Shown piece by piece: positions 43,033 through 51,941 of a stretch of 56,135 bases of DNA (within the stretch, counting starts at the first letter, position 1; each line of letters starts with the position of its first letter). Origin of the DNA: Massilia sp. Root335 (lineage in GTDB: Bacteria > Pseudomonadota > Gammaproteobacteria > Burkholderiales > Burkholderiaceae_D). The position numbers were made by a program, and so were the translations under genes. Location: positions 211 to 56,345 of the forward strand of contig NZ_LMCY01000016.1 in the NCBI RefSeq assembly GCF_001425685.1, read 5' to 3'. The notes below the pieces were generated by a model. It saw nothing but the letters and a program-made list of their open reading frames with translations, was not told the DNA's origin and ran no database searches.

Positions 43033-43650
43033 ATGGATATCAAACTCGACTTCCGCAACCGCTGCCGCGCCCGGCACGCGCCGACAGTCGTCATTTTCCA
43101 GGTGGACGACGACGATCCGGAAGCGCTCGCCGTGGCCTGGAAGGTCATCCGCAACTGCGCGCCCGGCTGGCACCATCCCTTCGTGTTCTCGACCGAACCG
43201 GAAATCAACGTCAGCGACCGGTATGGCAACCACCTGCCCAGGCATGCGGCCGCGAACGGGATGGTATTCGACCTGACGCCGCTGGTATGCGGGCGGCGCC
43301 TGGCGCGCGACCGGATGCCAGGCAAGAGCGACGAGATCGTCTTACGCAACAGGCTCGCGCACGGTGGCGTCGACGTCAACCTGTACAGCAACGGATTGCT
43401 GCTGGCAAGAAAGAGTCAGGTCGGGCCGGGCAGGCAGGCCACCTTCCGCTTCGGTTCGACGCTCTGCATCGGCGTGGTTCACCACCAGGCCGAGGGGAGG
43501 ACGTTCGCCCCCGATGCCGTCCTGACGGAATGCGTCGACGTCCCGCTGCGCGGCATCGCGAGCGCCGACCTCGTACTGGAACTGGACGACGAACGGGGCG
43601 GCGACGGGCCGGCCTACCGGTTCATCGTCGAAAACGTGGTCAGGGCCTAG
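43033..43650 (+). CDS. MDIKL-type conserved protein, copy 1
   Basis: The 205-residue soluble protein opens MDIKLDFRNR and is a paralogue of the next gene, sharing VVIFQ, ALAVAWKVIRNC, HPFVF, a central block and the closing GIASADLVLEL and RFIVENV. The fold appears to be all beta. Copy 1 has more charged and cysteine residues than copy 2 (Cys in RNC, VCGRR, LCIG). The family has no assigned function that I know; I recall similar small proteins in bacterial clusters together with tail-collar or hydrolase genes. It starts the plus-strand unit of the 43-50 kb block. Confidence 0.75.
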   Translation: MDIKLDFRNRCRARHAPTVVIFQVDDDDPEALAVAWKVIRNCAPGWHHPFVFSTEPEINVSDRYGNHLPRHAAANGMVFDLTPLVCGRRLARDRMPGKSDEIVLRNRLAHGGVDVNLYSNGLLLARKSQVGPGRQATFRFGSTLCIGVVHHQAEGRTFAPDAVLTECVDVPLRGIASADLVLELDDERGGDGPAYRFIVENVVRA

Positions 43651-43736
43651 CGCCAGGCGCCGGAGGCACCGTTTTATCAAGGTAGTGCAAGCACGGCCGG
43701 CGCATGGTGCGCCGGCTTTCCACTCAGGGAGAAAAG

Positions 43737-44345
43737 ATGGACATCAAGCTTACTTATCGCAACAACTCGAACGACTTCGCCAAGTCGAGCATCGTGGTTT
43801 TCCAGAAGCTGGTCAACACCGACTACGACGAACTGGCGGTGGCCTGGAAAGTCATCAAGAACTGCGGCACCGGCGAGTACCACCCGTTCGTCTATCCGAT
43901 GGAGATGGCGGTCGGCGCCATCGACAGCGACGGCAATTACTCGCAGCAGCTTCCGGCGACCAATGGCCAGGTTTTCAGCCTGACGGGTTCCAACTCCGGC
44001 AACCAGCTCAAGCCCATGGACGACGTCAGCGGCAACTCGCGCCAGGTCGACGTGCGCAATAACCTCGACTACGGCGCCATCCAGGTCGGCATCTACAAGG
44101 ACGATCGCATGCTGGCCCTGAAAAGCAATATCTCGCCGGGCGAAAAAGCCATATTCCAGTTCCTGCCGACGATCTGGGTCGGCGTCGTCTCGGACGTCGA
44201 AGAAGGCGACGTGATGGATTCGGCCGTCATGTCCCAGAACAATACGGAACTCTCCCTGCTCGGCATCGCCAGCGCCGACATCGTCCTGAGCGGCGGCGGC
44301 AATCGCCCCTTCCGTTTTGCCTTGGAGAACATCAAGCGCGGCTAA
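43737..44345 (+). CDS. MDIKL-type conserved protein, copy 2
   Basis: The 202-residue paralogue of the preceding protein opens MDIKLTYRNNSNDFAKSSIV. Blocks ELAVAWKVIKNCGTGEYHPF, then MEMAVGAIDSDGNYSQQL, VRNNLDYGAIQVGIYKD, SPGEKAIFQFLPTIWVGVV and SLLGIASADIVLSGGG follow, the last shared with copy 1. GGGAGA precedes ATG 43737, a better ribosome binding site than copy 1 has. Copy 2 is the more canonical of the two, so copy 1 probably diverged after duplication. A shell, tube or adhesin-like role is only a guess. Confidence 0.78.
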   Translation: MDIKLTYRNNSNDFAKSSIVVFQKLVNTDYDELAVAWKVIKNCGTGEYHPFVYPMEMAVGAIDSDGNYSQQLPATNGQVFSLTGSNSGNQLKPMDDVSGNSRQVDVRNNLDYGAIQVGIYKDDRMLALKSNISPGEKAIFQFLPTIWVGVVSDVEEGDVMDSAVMSQNNTELSLLGIASADIVLSGGGNRPFRFALENIKRG

Positions 44346-44433
44346 CCACGGTGGGCATCGGCGCCGGCCGGCGTCCGATGCCCGGCTTGTGCGCCCGCCC
44401 GGCGGTATCAAGGAATCAGGAAAGGCCAAGTCG

Positions 44434-47352
44434 ATGTCAATCCATCAAGAAACATGGCCCGCCATGAACGGCAGGCTCATGTTCGATTTCATCATCAACG
44501 TGCGGGCATTGTGCGCCACGGTCCGGATTTACCAGAACGCGATGAAGGACGACGTCCGGACCGTGAACCTGGAGGGCACCGAGCCGCAAGCCGTCGAGCT
44601 GGATTTCGCCAACGGTGCCCGGATCAACGGCTCCCTCAACCTGAAGCGCGCCCAGTCCCCGACCCGGCCGCAGGGCATCGAGGTCCATGGCTACCTGAAC
44701 TTCCACGACCATGCGGCCCAGCCCAAATGGTCGTTCGACGGCATCCTGCTGGTCGCACCGGATCGGTCACCCTCCGCTTCTACCCCGTCCGTCCCGCCCG
44801 CCCAGCCGATCTCCGCGGCCGCGCCGGACACGCCGGACACGCCCGCTGCGCCGCATGCGCCGGATTCACGGGATGCGGCCGACGCGTGCACCGACGCCGA
44901 CGCGCGGCCCGGCGCCGCCTCCGCCCGTCCGCCGCGCCAGGTGCCGGGCCTGGTCGAGCTGTTCCCCTATATTTATTTGCGACAACACCAAGAGCCCGAC
45001 GCGGATGCGCGCAGGCGCGGCTTTGCCGACATGCCCGACAAGTTCGCCGAGCTGCCGTTCCTGGCCGAGCTGGCGGGCGCGACCAGCGCGGTACAAATCA
45101 AATCAATCGCGCTTCAATTCATTTCGGGAAAGGACAGCTTCGACGGCCAGTTCGTTGCCGACCCGGACCAGCTGCAAGGCCCGATCGCGCTGTTCCGGAC
45201 GGTACCCGCCCTGGTGAACGCGAACGGGCATGCGCCCAATGGCCTGATCGAGATCCTCAGCACGCACTTCGGACGCACGCCCGCCCAGATGCAGGCGTCC
45301 CTCGCCGCCCCCGATCACGTCGCCAACATGGCGCGCATCTGGCAGAGCTATTTCGCGCTGCTGCTCAGCGACGACTTCGACGACGCGCTGCTGGCCGGCC
45401 TCGGCAAACTGCTGCTGACCGCGCATCTGCTGGACTACCTGTTCAATCCATTGCCGGGCAGCGGCGGCGTGGACCAGCCGATGCTGCGCGACCTGCTGGA
45501 TGCCTCGATCGTGCTCCCCGGGGCGATCTTTCCGTCGCCCCCGGTGAAGGGCGGCGCGACGAACGGATCCGCCGCGCCCGCCGGCGTGGGCGAACTGCAG
45601 ATGACCCGGCACCGTTTCCTGCGGCACGAACTGGGTGAAGTGGCGCACATCGAAAACGTCATGCCGCGGGAGCGCAAGGAGATCGCGCGCCGGCGCCTGC
45701 AGGGGCACGTGGACACCGAGCTCGGCCACAGCAGCGAGAACGAGGCGCGCCTGGCGCAGTCGCACGCGACCCGCCACGATCTGCGCGAACAGACCCTGAA
45801 GGCGACCGCCGAACAGGCCGTACGGAACCAGTACGACGATTTCAAGACCAGTTACGGGCCGCCGACAGAAGCCACCCTGAAGGGCGTCTGGACGGAATGG
45901 ACGCTGCAGGGCAAGAAGCCCGGTTCGGACGACGTCAGCAGGTTCGCGCGCGACGTCCTGGCCCGCAGCGTCAGCAACATCGCACGCGACGTGACCCACT
46001 CGCGTTCGCGCAGCGTCTTCGGCCAGCTCGAGGAAAGCGTGACCAGCGTCATCGACAACAGCCAGGGCCAGGACCTGCTGATGTGCGCCACGCGCTGGGT
46101 GAACACGGTGTACGAGGCGAGCGTCGACAGCTACGGCAGGCGCCTGATGGTGGAATTCATCCTGCCCAGCCCCGCCAGCGCCTGGATCCGCCAGCGCCGC
46201 GGACGCGGCCCGGCGGCCCTGCCGGTCGCACCGGCGCAACTCGGGGTGAGCTCGTTCGCCGCGGTCGACGCCGGCAATTACGCGGGCCTGGCCGCCACCT
46301 ATGCCGTCACCGACCTGTCGCCGCCGCCCGCCGCGCGGCGCCTGTCGCTCACCATCATCCCGGGTGACGAAAAAGTGATTCCGGTCCCGCCCGGCTACGA
46401 AGTGTCGGACGCCGTCGTCAACTGGATCGGCGACGTCGGCCAGCCACAGCCGGTGATCCTCATCGGATGCGAAAAATTCCAGCCTGGACAGCCGGCACAG
46501 GCACGCAGCTTCGGCCAGCAAACCGAGATCGCGATTGCAGCCCTCGCCGGCACCGCGCCCGCGCCGAATCCGGCGCCGGTGCCGGCGCCCGCGCCCGCGG
46601 TCCAGGATCCGCCTGCGCCGGTCCCCGCACCACCGCCCGGTCCCTGGCCGGCGCCGGTCTCGATGATCAATGTCGACATCCTGTGCACGCCGAGCGCCAC
46701 CGCACTCGACGAATGGCGCATCAGGACGTATGCGGCGCTCCTGGCGGGTTACCAGCGTCAGGTCGAGCAAAGTTTCCGTGAACACGCCAGCACCGCCGGT
46801 GCGGTCCATCCGCAGGCGTCGCGCCAGGGTTCGCGCCGGATCGAAAAGCGCGAGCTCAGGCGCGGCTGCATCCAACTCCTGCTGCAGGATGGACTGGCCC
46901 GCGGCGCCACTGCCCAGGACAGCCCGCAACTGCCGGCCCCGTTCACGCTGCAGTTCCTGAGCGATGCCCTGGAGTGGAACGAGATGAACGTCCGCTACCA
47001 TGGCGACGCGGGCAACGCGGAAGACCTGCCGCTGCGCGAACTCGACGAGGGCGGCGAACGGAGCATGGATTCCTTCCTCGACGCCGAGCTGGCCAGGGTC
47101 ATGGTACCGGCCGACCCGCGCACGGTGCTGCCGCTGCTGTACCTGCTGGGTTCGGGCCGCTGCTGGCGCCTGGCGAGCGCGCTGGCACCGGTCCACGCCG
47201 AACACGTCGGCCTCGCGCATGCGCTGAAACAGCCCGAACCGCCCGGCGCGGCGCCAGCCTCACCGTGCTGGGAAGTGGTGGTGCCCACTGCCATGCAAGC
47301 GCTCGATACCGGGTTCCGGATCGCCGCCCCCGCCAGCGGAGAAAACACGTGA
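44434..47352 (+). CDS. Large unknown protein of the collar/nitrilase/lysin cassette
   Basis: The 972-residue protein has no signal peptide. Residues 1-110 are beta-rich, followed by a Pro/Ala/Asp-rich linker (about 110-170). A helical middle (about 170-400) leads to a charged segment near 400-440 (LGEVAHIENVMPRERKEIA) and, near 505-580, the run FARDVLARSVSNIARDVTHS, then a TRWVNTVYEASVDSYGRRLM motif. I have seen this last combination in long unnamed bacterial proteins, where the two parts occur in the same order. A second Pro-rich linker lies near 710-750. AGGAAAGG lies upstream of ATG 44434. The gene's last codons overlap the GTG of the collar gene (GTGA). Confidence 0.7.
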   Translation: MSIHQETWPAMNGRLMFDFIINVRALCATVRIYQNAMKDDVRTVNLEGTEPQAVELDFANGARINGSLNLKRAQSPTRPQGIEVHGYLNFHDHAAQPKWSFDGILLVAPDRSPSASTPSVPPAQPISAAAPDTPDTPAAPHAPDSRDAADACTDADARPGAASARPPRQVPGLVELFPYIYLRQHQEPDADARRRGFADMPDKFAELPFLAELAGATSAVQIKSIALQFISGKDSFDGQFVADPDQLQGPIALFRTVPALVNANGHAPNGLIEILSTHFGRTPAQMQASLAAPDHVANMARIWQSYFALLLSDDFDDALLAGLGKLLLTAHLLDYLFNPLPGSGGVDQPMLRDLLDASIVLPGAIFPSPPVKGGATNGSAAPAGVGELQMTRHRFLRHELGEVAHIENVMPRERKEIARRRLQGHVDTELGHSSENEARLAQSHATRHDLREQTLKATAEQAVRNQYDDFKTSYGPPTEATLKGVWTEWTLQGKKPGSDDVSRFARDVLARSVSNIARDVTHSRSRSVFGQLEESVTSVIDNSQGQDLLMCATRWVNTVYEASVDSYGRRLMVEFILPSPASAWIRQRRGRGPAALPVAPAQLGVSSFAAVDAGNYAGLAATYAVTDLSPPPAARRLSLTIIPGDEKVIPVPPGYEVSDAVVNWIGDVGQPQPVILIGCEKFQPGQPAQARSFGQQTEIAIAALAGTAPAPNPAPVPAPAPAVQDPPAPVPAPPPGPWPAPVSMINVDILCTPSATALDEWRIRTYAALLAGYQRQVEQSFREHASTAGAVHPQASRQGSRRIEKRELRRGCIQLLLQDGLARGATAQDSPQLPAPFTLQFLSDALEWNEMNVRYHGDAGNAEDLPLRELDEGGERSMDSFLDAELARVMVPADPRTVLPLLYLLGSGRCWRLASALAPVHAEHVGLAHALKQPEPPGAAPASPCWEVVVPTAMQALDTGFRIAAPASGENT

Positions 47353-47972
47353 GCCGCCCCCCTCGTGGCCATCATCCGGCCGAACCGTTCGAAACCGGTT
47401 TCGGTGCCGTCCCGGTCGGCGCCGTCGTCGCCTTCGCGGGCAAGGCCGGCGGCGGACAGGACGGGCTCGACAGCGTGCTCGCGGCCTGGGGCTGGATGGT
47501 GTGCGACGGCCGGCAACTGGCGATCGGGGACTATCCCGAATTGTTCGCCTTCATCGGCCATCATTACGACCGGGGCGCCCAGGACGGCACGTTCCACCTT
47601 CCCGACTACCGCGGCTATTTTTTGCGCGGTGTCGACGGCGGCGCGGGCAACGATCCGGATGCCGCGGACCGCATCGCGGCCGGCACGGGCGCCACGCCCG
47701 CCGACGTCGGCTCGCGGCAAGCGGACGCGCTGCGCAACCACACCCACGGCATCGATCCGGCCGGCGCCGACACTGCCGCGACTGCCGGCTCGCCGGCACT
47801 GGTCAAGACCAAGATCGCGACCGCGGGCCCGTCCGCAATCAAGCCGCCCGACGGCGTCAGCGCCCGCGAGACGCGGCCGCTGAACATCTCGGTGCATTAC
47901 CTGATCAAGTTTACCGTGCGCCCTCACCGGCCGCGGCACGCCCACCCGCATTCCATTTTCCCAGGAGCCTGA
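47349..47972 (+). CDS. Phage tail-collar-domain protein
   Basis: The 207-residue protein contains the tail-collar fold of short tail fibres: VGAVVAFAGKAGG near 25, GWMVCDGRQLAIGDYPELFAFIG, then GTFHLPDYRGYFLRGVDGG, RNHTHGI and the closing RPLNISVHYLIKF. In phages this fold forms receptor-binding fibre tips, and free-standing forms occur in bacterial secreted complexes. It starts with GTG at 47349, which overlaps the stop of the large protein (GTGA), so translation is likely coupled. The C-terminal RPHRPRHAHPHS tail is His-rich and unusual. No fibre shaft or baseplate gene is adjacent. Confidence 0.85.
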   Translation: MSRPPRGHHPAEPFETGFGAVPVGAVVAFAGKAGGGQDGLDSVLAAWGWMVCDGRQLAIGDYPELFAFIGHHYDRGAQDGTFHLPDYRGYFLRGVDGGAGNDPDAADRIAAGTGATPADVGSRQADALRNHTHGIDPAGADTAATAGSPALVKTKIATAGPSAIKPPDGVSARETRPLNISVHYLIKFTVRPHRPRHAHPHSIFPGA

Positions 47973-47973
47973 C

Positions 47974-49440
47974 ATGAGTTATAAAAACATCCAATTCTTC
48001 GCCTATGTGCTCAATACGGGTTTCGGCACGGCCAACGGCGCTCAGGTCTACCTGGGCCTGGACGACCCCGCCGCCGACATCAAGGCCCGCTGCGCCCTGA
48101 TGCAGCGCGCGATGGAAGCCGCCCGCCAAAGCACCAACGCCGGACCGGACACCCTCAAGGTGTTCATGGCGCCCGAATTCTTTTTCCGCGGCGTTACCGG
48201 CGCCTACGAGATGTCGCATGCGGTGGGCGACGCCAATCCCGGACCGGACGCGGTCAGCGTGGTCAGTGCATTGCAGCAGTTGGCGTCCGATCCCCAATGG
48301 GCGGACTGGCTGTTCGTCTTCGGCAGTATCGTCGGCAAATCGGCCCCGGATGCGCCGAACGGCAAGCAGGAAGCCTACAACGTGGTGCTGGTGCAGGCCG
48401 GTGGCCAGGCGAACGCAGGAGAACAGGGCGCCAGGGTCGTCCTGAAAGAGTGGAAGTCGACCATCGACTTCATCACCCGTCCCGCTGTCCTGCCGGCAAA
48501 CACGCCCGCCGGCATGTTGTATGACGATATGGTCGAGTACATGAGCTCGTCCGCGGCCAGCTGGTATGCGGAAAATGACAAGCTCAACGGCGCGGTCGGC
48601 AGCGATACCCAGCAGTATCCGTACGACGGCGGCGGCATTTTCCCGAGTTCCGGACTGACCTTCGGCCTGGAAGTCTGCCTCGACCATCTCGAGGGACGGC
48701 TGTCGGGCGCGCAACTGCCCGGCGAGCCGCAGATACAGGTCCAGCTGGTGCCGTCGTGCGGCATGGATCTCCGGGCCGCGAGCCTCGTCATCGGGCCGAG
48801 CGGCCTGATCTTCGGCTGCGACGGCCTGGGCCGAGGCGCCGCGGCCTACCAGGTCGCCGGCAACGCGATCGTCACGATTCACTCGTCCGTGACCGCCCTC
48901 GACGCGAGCGACCTGCCCGCCGATGGCGGCGGCGCGCCGGTGGCCATCGCGAGCCTGTTCCCGGTCGGCGCCGCGACCGGCAGGTGCGGCGTCCGTCCCG
49001 CGTTGAATACGGCCGATGCGGGCGCGGTCGCCGGCGCGATCGTGACCTACGACCCGGTCGCGGTCCCGCAGCCGGCGGTGGTGCCGGGCCAGATCAGGAC
49101 ATGGGTCTGGAACTGGCCGGACATCCAGGTTCAGTTCGCGCTGTTATATGACGGCGCCGGCATATTCGAGCGCCTGCTGTGCCGCATGGTCAGCACGACG
49201 TTCCAGTTGAACCGCTTCTGGTATGCCGTCCCCGACAGGGACAAGGTGACGATGCGCGGCACCGACACCGACGGCATGGAGGGCACCGTCGCGTTGCGGC
49301 GCGTCGCCGGATCCAATCCCTACCATTACGGCATCGAGTGCACGGCCAATCTCGGCGATTTCCAATTCTCGGGCATCGCATTCGAGTTCGACAGAGAGAT
49401 CGACACGACCCCGGCAACGGTGGGGTTCACCGCTGTATAA
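47974..49440 (+). CDS. Nitrilase-fold protein with an added C-terminal domain
   Basis: The 488-residue protein has a carbon-nitrogen hydrolase fold at about 5-320 with a full candidate triad: Glu68 in FMAPEFFFRG, Lys161 (or Lys158) in LKEWKSTIDF, and Cys235 in FGLEVCLDH. The first Cys-containing loop FGLEVCLDH is the nitrilase elbow. Nitrilase-fold enzymes hydrolyse nitriles, amides or acyl-linkages. Residues ~360-488 form a separate strand-rich domain (WVWNWPDIQVQFALLYDG, then GTVALRRV and FEFDRE). It has no signal peptide. It follows the collar gene with one base between. The fusion and location are odd; the substrate is unknown. Confidence 0.82.
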   Translation: MSYKNIQFFAYVLNTGFGTANGAQVYLGLDDPAADIKARCALMQRAMEAARQSTNAGPDTLKVFMAPEFFFRGVTGAYEMSHAVGDANPGPDAVSVVSALQQLASDPQWADWLFVFGSIVGKSAPDAPNGKQEAYNVVLVQAGGQANAGEQGARVVLKEWKSTIDFITRPAVLPANTPAGMLYDDMVEYMSSSAASWYAENDKLNGAVGSDTQQYPYDGGGIFPSSGLTFGLEVCLDHLEGRLSGAQLPGEPQIQVQLVPSCGMDLRAASLVIGPSGLIFGCDGLGRGAAAYQVAGNAIVTIHSSVTALDASDLPADGGGAPVAIASLFPVGAATGRCGVRPALNTADAGAVAGAIVTYDPVAVPQPAVVPGQIRTWVWNWPDIQVQFALLYDGAGIFERLLCRMVSTTFQLNRFWYAVPDRDKVTMRGTDTDGMEGTVALRRVAGSNPYHYGIECTANLGDFQFSGIAFEFDREIDTTPATVGFTAV

Positions 49441-49466
49441 CGCACGGCGATTGCCCGACACGCACC

Positions 49467-50129
49467 ATGACGATCCGCATCGATCCACAGGATTTTCTTT
49501 CCTTCGCACGCCGGCCCGCGCCTGCCTACGCCGGCGCGTTCGATCACGCGCAGGCGGTGCTCGATCGCTACGGCGTCACGAACAGCGTTCTGCGGCTCGC
49601 GCATTTCACCGCGCAGGTCCTGCACGAGACGGGCGGCCTGCGCCTGACGACCGAAAACCTGAACTATCGCGCGCAACGATTGCCCGTCGTCTGGCCGCGC
49701 TATTTCGGGCCGGGCGGCGCGCTCGATGCGGATGACTACGCCATGGCGCCGGAAAAGCTGGCGAACACGGTCTACGCCGGCCGCATGGGCAACACGGCAC
49801 CCGGGGATGGGTTTGCCTACCGTGGACGTGGGCTGTTGCAGCTGACCGGCAAGGACAACTACCAGTTCGCGGCACATGCGCTGCACGACGGCCAGGACGG
49901 CGCGCCCGACCTGGTGGCGGACCCGGACTCGGTCCTCGCGTCCGCATGGGCGCTGGCGGTCGCGGCGGCAACGTGGGAGAGCAAAGGCTGCAATCACTTT
50001 GCCGACATGAACGACATCGCCCGCGTCACCCGCGCGATCAACGGCGGCGCCGTCGGACTGTCCGAGCGGACCGCCTGGTTCCGCCTGGTCTACCGCGCGT
50101 TCTGGATGCTGGAGCGGCAACGGCCGTGA
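49467..50129 (+). CDS. GH19-type lytic enzyme (chitinase/endolysin class)
   Basis: The 220-residue protein has a GH19 fold: an opening helix (MTIRIDPQDFLSFARRPAP), catalytic Glu54 in LHETGGLRL with a second acid Glu63 in TTENLNYR, then RGLLQLTGKDNY and ARVTRAINGG. Phage-type GH19 members cut peptidoglycan, others chitin. It lacks a signal peptide and a binding domain, like an endolysin. Start 49467 follows the nitrilase-fold stop by 26 bp; no strong ribosome binding site is seen. No holin or spanin is next to it. It closes the plus-strand run that began at 43.0 kb. Confidence 0.85.
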   Translation: MTIRIDPQDFLSFARRPAPAYAGAFDHAQAVLDRYGVTNSVLRLAHFTAQVLHETGGLRLTTENLNYRAQRLPVVWPRYFGPGGALDADDYAMAPEKLANTVYAGRMGNTAPGDGFAYRGRGLLQLTGKDNYQFAAHALHDGQDGAPDLVADPDSVLASAWALAVAAATWESKGCNHFADMNDIARVTRAINGGAVGLSERTAWFRLVYRAFWMLERQRP

Positions 50130-50662
50130 GCCCGCGCGGGGCCGTCGCGATCGGGCAGTACCGGGCAACCGGCAACTTTCCAGGTTGACGTCCCCTTGCA
50201 ACGCGACGTCCAGATCGGGTATCGGCATATTCATTTTGCCGTCGCTGACGTTGGTGATGCTCGTGAGCGTGTCGAACGCCTTTTCGTAACGCAGCATTAC
50301 CGGATCGCGCACGCCAGGCACTTGCACGGATCGTGCAGCAGATGGATTGCCGATGAGGGTGCTCGCCCCGTCGGTCTCGGGGGCGAAAAACGTACACGCA
50401 ATACAATTCGACCGGATGTCTCCGGTTCTTGATACGCCAATGGCGATGCGCTAATTGGATAACGGTGTCTGCCATAACCCCGCGCAGGCCCAGCGGTCGC
50501 ATGTCGACTCACACGGTATCAACAAGGGCAAGACAATCCGCCTTCGAACCCGTTACGCCCGCCGCGCCGCGCGCTACCGGTTCGCAATACGGAACCCGCT
50601 GCCGGACGCCCAGGCAGGACGATGCTGTCCCGCCTCCCCAACCATGACAAGAAAGTAATCAG
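50130..50662. other. 533-bp stretch without a supported gene
   Basis: Nothing here is a clear gene. On the minus strand at about 50170-50327 a short reading (with MLRYEKAFDTLTSITNVSDG, then MPIPDLDVALQGDVNLE) has protein-like composition and may be a remnant of a gene whose rest is gone. A CCGGA/TCCGG hairpin lies near 50421-50433. The stretch is flanked by the lytic-enzyme gene and a frameshifted hydrolase, so it is likely a decayed junction. Confidence 0.4.
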
Positions 50663-51861
50663 ATGATGTTCCGAGAAAGATCTGCCATGCGGCGCCTGCT
50701 GCCGCGCTGCGCCAGGGCCGGCCTGTGGCTGGCCGCCCTGCTCGGCGCGGGCTGCGCCTCGGTGCCGGAGCACGGCGCGCGTTCGCCTGTCCCGCACGAT
50801 GCGCCGCAGGGCTCGCCGATGCGCTCTGCCGCTGCGTCGCAGGCCGCGCGGCACGAACGCCTGACGCTGCTCGCAAGCCGCTACGGTGTCTGCGATGCCG
50901 ACGTCGCGGTGAGCCGCAAGCGCGAACTGCAATTCGTCGACGCCGCCTACGGTTGCGCCGATTACGCTTCGGCAAATCAGGAAAACGTGTTCCAGGCAGC
51001 CTCGCTCGGCAAGCCCGTGTTTGCCTATGCCGTGCTGAAGCTTGTGCAGCAAGGGAAACTGGACCTGGATGCGCCGATCGTCAACTACCTTCCCGGCGGC
51101 TACGCGCGCCGGTACGCCCCATGGCTCGCCGATTCGCCGGTCGACCGGGTGTCCGATCCGGCGCTGGCGTTGGTGACGGTGCGCATGGCGCTGAACCATA
51201 CCTCGGGGCTGCCCGGCTGGACGAACGGCCCCTGGTCTTCGGCGGCAAACCCGGGGCCCGATGGCAGTACTCGGGTGAAGGCTGTACCTTGCTGCAACGC
51301 GCGGTCGAACAGGTCGCCGGGGAGAGTTTCGGCGCCTTCATGCAGCACACGGTGTTCGGCCCGCTCGGCATGACGCACAGCGCCTACACGCGCGAGGCCA
51401 GGCTCGAGAAGTACATCGTCCCCGCGACGAACGAGCATGGCCTCTCGCTGACGCTTCCGGCCCTGCCCGAGCCGTTCGCGGCCTTCACGCCCTACACCAG
51501 CGCGCGCGACTACGGCCGCTTTCTTGCAGCATTGCTGAAGGACGAACGCAGTCTGCACCAGATCGTGGCGTCGCCCGTGCCGGTCGACGCCAGACTGGAC
51601 TTGAGCTGGGGGATCGAACGCCGCCAGAGCGACGTGTTTCTTTGGCATTGGGGCAACAACCCCGGTTACCGGGGCTTCGCGATGGTGTCGCCCGAGTCGG
51701 GCGACCGCTTCGTGATGTTCACCAACAACGACCTGGGCATGGCGCTGGCGCGGCCGGTCGGCGAGGAAGTGCCGGGCGGTTCCCATCAGGTGTTCCGCTT
51801 TCCCCTGCTGCGCGACGGACTCGACAATCTGATTTGCGACGCGCTCGACGTCTGCCCCTGA
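50663..51861 (+). pseudogene. Class-C beta-lactamase-like serine hydrolase, frameshifted
   Basis: The first frame reads from 50663 through TSGLPGWTNG to about 51230; the second continues with LVFGGKPGARWQYSGEG to 51861. One base appears missing in a run of four C at 51229-51232. Corrected, the protein is about 398 residues: a lipoprotein-like signal with the lipobox LGAGC near residue 33, a nucleophile in SLGK (the SxxK motif, within FQAASLGKPVF), and YSGEG as the YxN-equivalent. Family members cut esters or D-Ala peptides as well as beta-lactams. Translation alone gives only a 236-residue truncated protein. Start 50663 versus 50687 is not decided. Confidence 0.8.
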
Positions 51862-51941
51862 ACCGGAGCGAAACCGGACGGGGCGGACGAGATGCCGCGC
51901 ACTCACTCAAACAGTGCCACACCAGGCAGACCGTAAGCCCC

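Noticed and set aside
45103..47220. A 705-codon minus-strand reading across the large 972-residue protein
   Set aside because: The plus strand has the start, ribosome binding site and coupled downstream gene; the minus reading is Arg/Gln-rich shadow.
43033..50129. Calling this block a prophage
   Set aside because: Only a collar and a lysin-type gene have phage affinity; no capsid, portal, terminase, tail tube, integrase or attachment site is visible.
50440..50520. A tRNA-like stretch (GCTAATTGGATAACGG)
   Set aside because: Only a D-arm-like piece is seen; there is no matching acceptor stem, anticodon arm or T-arm.
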